A DNA stretch of 6,710 nucleotides from Desulfobacterales bacterium (GTDB lineage: Bacteria > Desulfobacterota > Dissulfuribacteria > Dissulfuribacterales > JAMONC01): NCBI GenBank assembly GCA_027066725.1, contig JAMONC010000317.1:1-6710 (forward strand), written 5' to 3'. Each line of letters opens with the position of its first letter. The first letter of the stretch is position 1. A program made the position numbers and the translations under genes. This document shows, piece after piece, positions 5,959 to 6,710 of this stretch. The notes under the pieces are model-generated. The model searched no databases. It was not told the DNA's origin and saw only the letters and a list, made by a program, of their open reading frames with translations.

Positions 5959-6710
5959 TTATTTGATATGTTTAAGATATTCTTCCCAGTCTTTTATAGC
6001 CCTATTAGCATAAAAAATTGCCCTTTGTTTTTTAGGTAGTTTTTTATCTAACCTTTTAAAAAGACCAAAATTTACATTCATTGGCTGAAAAGTCTTTGGG
6101 TTTGCCTTTGAGATATGGTGTATTAGAGCTCCATGAGCAGTAGTTTTTGGAGGGATAACTGGTATCTTATTATTGATAAACTGCCATATATTTACTGCTG
6201 CTATAAATCCCATAGCAGTTGATTCTACATATCCTTCAACTCCACTTATTTGTCCTGCTAGAAATATATTGGGCATATTTTTTAGTCTTAAGGTTTCATC
6301 TATTACCTTTGGGGCACATACAAAGGTATTTCTGTGTATACTTCCAAGTCTTACAAATTCAGCATTTTCAAGCCCAGGGATTAATCTAAAAACCCTTTTT
6401 TGTTCAGGGTAAGTAAGCTTAGTCTGAAAACCTACCATATTATACATAGTTCCTTCTTGATCTTCCATGCGAAGCTGAACTACTGCATAGGGAGTTTTAC
6501 CTGTGCGAGGATCTTTTAGCCCAATTGGTTTCATTGGTCCAAAACGAAGTGTTTCGATCCCTCGCTCTGCCATTACTTCAATTGGGAGGCAACCTTCGAA
6601 ATAAGCTGCTTTTTCAAATTCTTTTAAAGGTACTTTTTTAGCTTTTAAAAGCTCTGTTACAAATCTTTTATATTCCTCTTCTGTAAGAGGGCAATTTATA
6701 TAGTCACCTT
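5959..6710 (-). CDS. trmFO: TrmFO, folate-dependent tRNA U54 methyltransferase (C-terminal 249 residues)
   Basis: The frame is open to the window edge, so this is the C-terminal part of a protein usually about 435-440 residues long; the internal ATG at 6573 is not its start. TrmFO uses methylenetetrahydrofolate as carbon donor, with FAD and NAD(P)H, to make 5-methyluridine at tRNA position 54. Diagnostic blocks in the fragment are GDYINCPLTEEEY at its beginning, YFEGCLPIEVMAERG (residues 36-50), LRFGPMKPIGL and the FAD-contacting GQISGVEGYVES (152-163). The cysteine in EGCLPIE (codon 6591-6589) corresponds to Cys226 of B. subtilis TrmFO, one of its two active-site cysteines. The other, Cys53 with the N-terminal Rossmann motif, is outside the window. 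The methylene-THF pool it draws on is shared with the MTHFR fusion on the other strand, though a link beyond proximity is not shown. Confidence 0.95.
   Translation of the reverse strand, partial: GDYINCPLTEEEYKRFVTELLKAKKVPLKEFEKAAYFEGCLPIEVMAERGIETLRFGPMKPIGLKDPRTGKTPYAVVQLRMEDQEGTMYNMVGFQTKLTYPEQKRVFRLIPGLENAEFVRLGSIHRNTFVCAPKVIDETLRLKNMPNIFLAGQISGVEGYVESTAMGFIAAVNIWQFINNKIPVIPPKTTAHGALIHHISKANPKTFQPMNVNFGLFKRLDKKLPKKQRAIFYANRAIKDWEEYLKHIK

Noticed and set aside
6173..6412. Plus-strand open frame of 79 codons
   Set aside because: It is antisense to clearly identified trmFO sequence and has no protein features of its own.
6571..6573. ATG at 6573 as the start of a short trmFO
   Set aside because: The frame continues upstream to the window edge with well-conserved TrmFO sequence including the active-site cysteine, so this Met is internal.

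Overview
The window is an AT-rich stretch of bacterial chromosome with two converging gene blocks. The combination of a selB C-terminus, a folate-specific TrmFO, an AlaA-type aminotransferase and a fused MetF/MetV-type methylenetetrahydrofolate reductase suggests an anaerobic, selenoprotein-making bacterium. A low-GC sulfate reducer of the Desulfobacterota would fit, but this is inference from gene content and protein style, since no taxonomic marker gene is present.

Plus strand, 1-3082: the last 43 codons of selB (selenocysteine-specific elongation factor) are followed 18 bases later by a 538-residue MetF + MTHFR_C fusion protein with all the MetF catalytic residues and an eight-cysteine C-terminal metal-binding region. 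After a 115-base AT-rich gap comes a complete AlaA-like PLP-dependent aminotransferase. It ends at a GC-rich hairpin with a T-tract (about 3114-3150).

Minus strand, 6710-3050: transcription enters from the right through trmFO (5' end outside the window), then runs through four consecutive predicted lipoprotein genes. The first two (5874-5080 and 5052-4444) are paralogues carrying a FlgO-type domain. The next two (4466-3861 and 3748-3050) resemble each other and look like a CsgG/LpoB-like alpha/beta fold. None has Asp at +2 after the lipid-anchored cysteine, so by the E. coli rule all would go to the outer membrane. No flagellar gene is visible beside them, so a FlgO-like flagellar role is unproven. 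The set reads as a small, uncharacterised envelope module made of two paralogous pairs.

The most unusual local feature is at the convergence. The last lipoprotein gene reads through the aminotransferase terminator and 33 bases into the aminotransferase coding end. In its +1 frame there is a tandem TAA TAA in the terminator loop, just after an A7-T-A6 run. This suggests either a frameshifted natural end or a late C-terminal extension.

No rRNA, tRNA, CRISPR array, insertion sequence or other mobile element is visible, and no gene-free stretch exceeds 300 bases.
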